Program-made: the position numbers and the translations under genes
The notes under the pieces: generated by a model
The model's input: the letters and a program-made list of their open reading frames with translations, nothing else
Databases searched by the model: none
Told to the model about the DNA's origin: nothing
Shown: piece after piece, positions 5,658 through 6,232 of the stretch
How the letters are laid out: every line of letters starts with the position of its first letter
Numbering within the stretch: position 1 is the stretch's first letter
From: Allobaculum sp.
Lineage (GTDB): Bacteria > Bacillota_I > Bacilli_A > Erysipelotrichales > Erysipelotrichaceae
Length of the DNA stretch: 6,232 nt
Reading direction: 5' to 3'
Assembly (NCBI GenBank): GCA_014803815.1
Contig: JAAVAY010000051.1
Location: 2,152 to 8,383, forward strand

Positions 5658-6232
5658 ATGGAAGAAAAAGTTTGGAAAAAAGTGGAACGATCCCTTTTCG
5701 AAGCCGAAACAGCAGCGGCTTGTATTTTACAAGCGGGGTCGATGTTGATGACCAATGGAGCCGAAGTCTTTCGAGTTGAAGAAACCATGACCCGTATGGG
5801 ATACTCCATTCCTGGGGTGAAGTATTGTACGGCTTATGTCACGGTCACAGGGATCATGTGTTCGGTAGAAGTAGCAGGTCAAACCGTTACCCGTATTGCC
5901 CGTATAAAAAATATGGATCGTAATATGACCATTGTCAGTGCCATCAACGCGCTTTCGCGTGAAGCGGAAATAAAACATTACAGTGCTGAAGTTCTCACTA
6001 AAAAGCTCTTATCGCTTAACCAATTACCAAATTATTCAGATTCCATGAAAGCTCTATGGGGAGCCATTGGAGCCGCTGGATTTGCGATTTTCTTTGGAGG
6101 GGGCTTTATTGAAATTGGGTTTGTCTTTTTAATTGGATTGTTTATTCGTCTATTTACCGTGATGTGTTCCCATGTTCACGTCAATGCCTTTTTTGTGAAT
6201 GTCTTACTCTCGTTTTGTACGGCTGTTTTATC
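5658..6232 (+). CDS. Threonine/serine exporter (ThrE/DUF1212, YjjP-like) family protein, 3' end cut by window edge
   Basis: The frame is open from ATG 5658 to the right edge, giving 191 codons without a stop. Proteins of this family are membrane exporters, known for threonine and serine efflux in ThrE; many Gram-positive members pair with a small second membrane protein. The visible part holds the soluble N-terminal domain with the family pattern AGSMLMTNGAEVFRVEETM (26-44), then YVTVTGIMCSV (60-70) and RNMTIVSAINALSRE (88-102). Membrane segments begin at about 131 (KALWGAIGAAGFAIFFGGGF) and 153-169, with a third entering the edge. The ribosome binding site is weak (AAGAGAG, 6 nt before the ATG), but no other start precedes the conserved domain. 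Substrate is inferred from family only. It is divergent from comGA, with no evident functional link. Confidence 0.88.
   Translation, partial: MEEKVWKKVERSLFEAETAAACILQAGSMLMTNGAEVFRVEETMTRMGYSIPGVKYCTAYVTVTGIMCSVEVAGQTVTRIARIKNMDRNMTIVSAINALSREAEIKHYSAEVLTKKLLSLNQLPNYSDSMKALWGAIGAAGFAIFFGGGFIEIGFVFLIGLFIRLFTVMCSHVHVNAFFVNVLLSFCTAVL

Noticed and set aside
5624..5978. Minus-strand open frames opposite the ThrE-like gene
   Set aside because: They lie antisense to a clear conserved coding region and show no recognisable protein features.
1..6232. CRISPR array, tRNA or rRNA genes
   Set aside because: No regularly spaced repeats and no tRNA- or rRNA-like segments were seen on either strand.

Overview
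This window looks like chromosomal DNA from a low-GC Gram-positive bacterium (Bacillota). The evidence is a ComG-type competence pair with Gram-positive architecture, strong AGGAGG-like ribosome binding sites, AT-rich spacers, and a TnpB of a lineage I associate with Firmicutes insertion sequences. I cannot fix the genus.

Layout. (1) Bases 1-1298 hold the nearly complete 3' part of a tnpB gene from an IS200/IS605-type element; the start lies beyond the left edge. Hairpins around and after its stop codon (1265-1382) are placed where the guide-RNA scaffold (omega/reRNA) and right end of such elements normally lie. (2) Bases 1299-2008 form a gene-poor accessory spacer. It contains a tiny minus-strand reading frame with an excellent ribosome binding site (1469-1531), a perfect 29-bp inverted repeat (1552-1620), and an open but start-less stretch (1732-1902) that may be the tail of an older, decayed transposon gene. 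(3) rmuC (about 2009-3523, +) encodes a membrane-anchored coiled-coil protein with an RmuC nuclease-like domain. (4) A 13-bp-stem terminator (3553-3588) separates it from the convergent competence genes. (5) comGB (3597-4634, -) and comGA (4522-5457, -) overlap by about 113 bp and encode the inner-membrane platform and the ATPase of the competence pseudopilus. (6) A 200-bp divergent spacer leads to a partial ThrE/DUF1212-family gene (5658 to the right edge, +).

How the parts relate. ComGA and ComGB act together: the ATPase drives pseudopilin assembly through the polytopic platform protein. The pseudopilin genes comGC onward, which usually follow comGB, are absent here because the operon ends at the terminator against rmuC. 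The TnpB element and the debris beside it make 1-1900 a mobile or accessory zone next to core genes.

Most worth a second look: the TnpB has a non-canonical RuvC site (glycine where the RuvC-II glutamate should be, and no zinc-ribbon cysteines); the 29-bp perfect palindrome sits beside the orphan ribosome binding site; and the comG operon is reduced to two genes. None of these is proven to be a new system.
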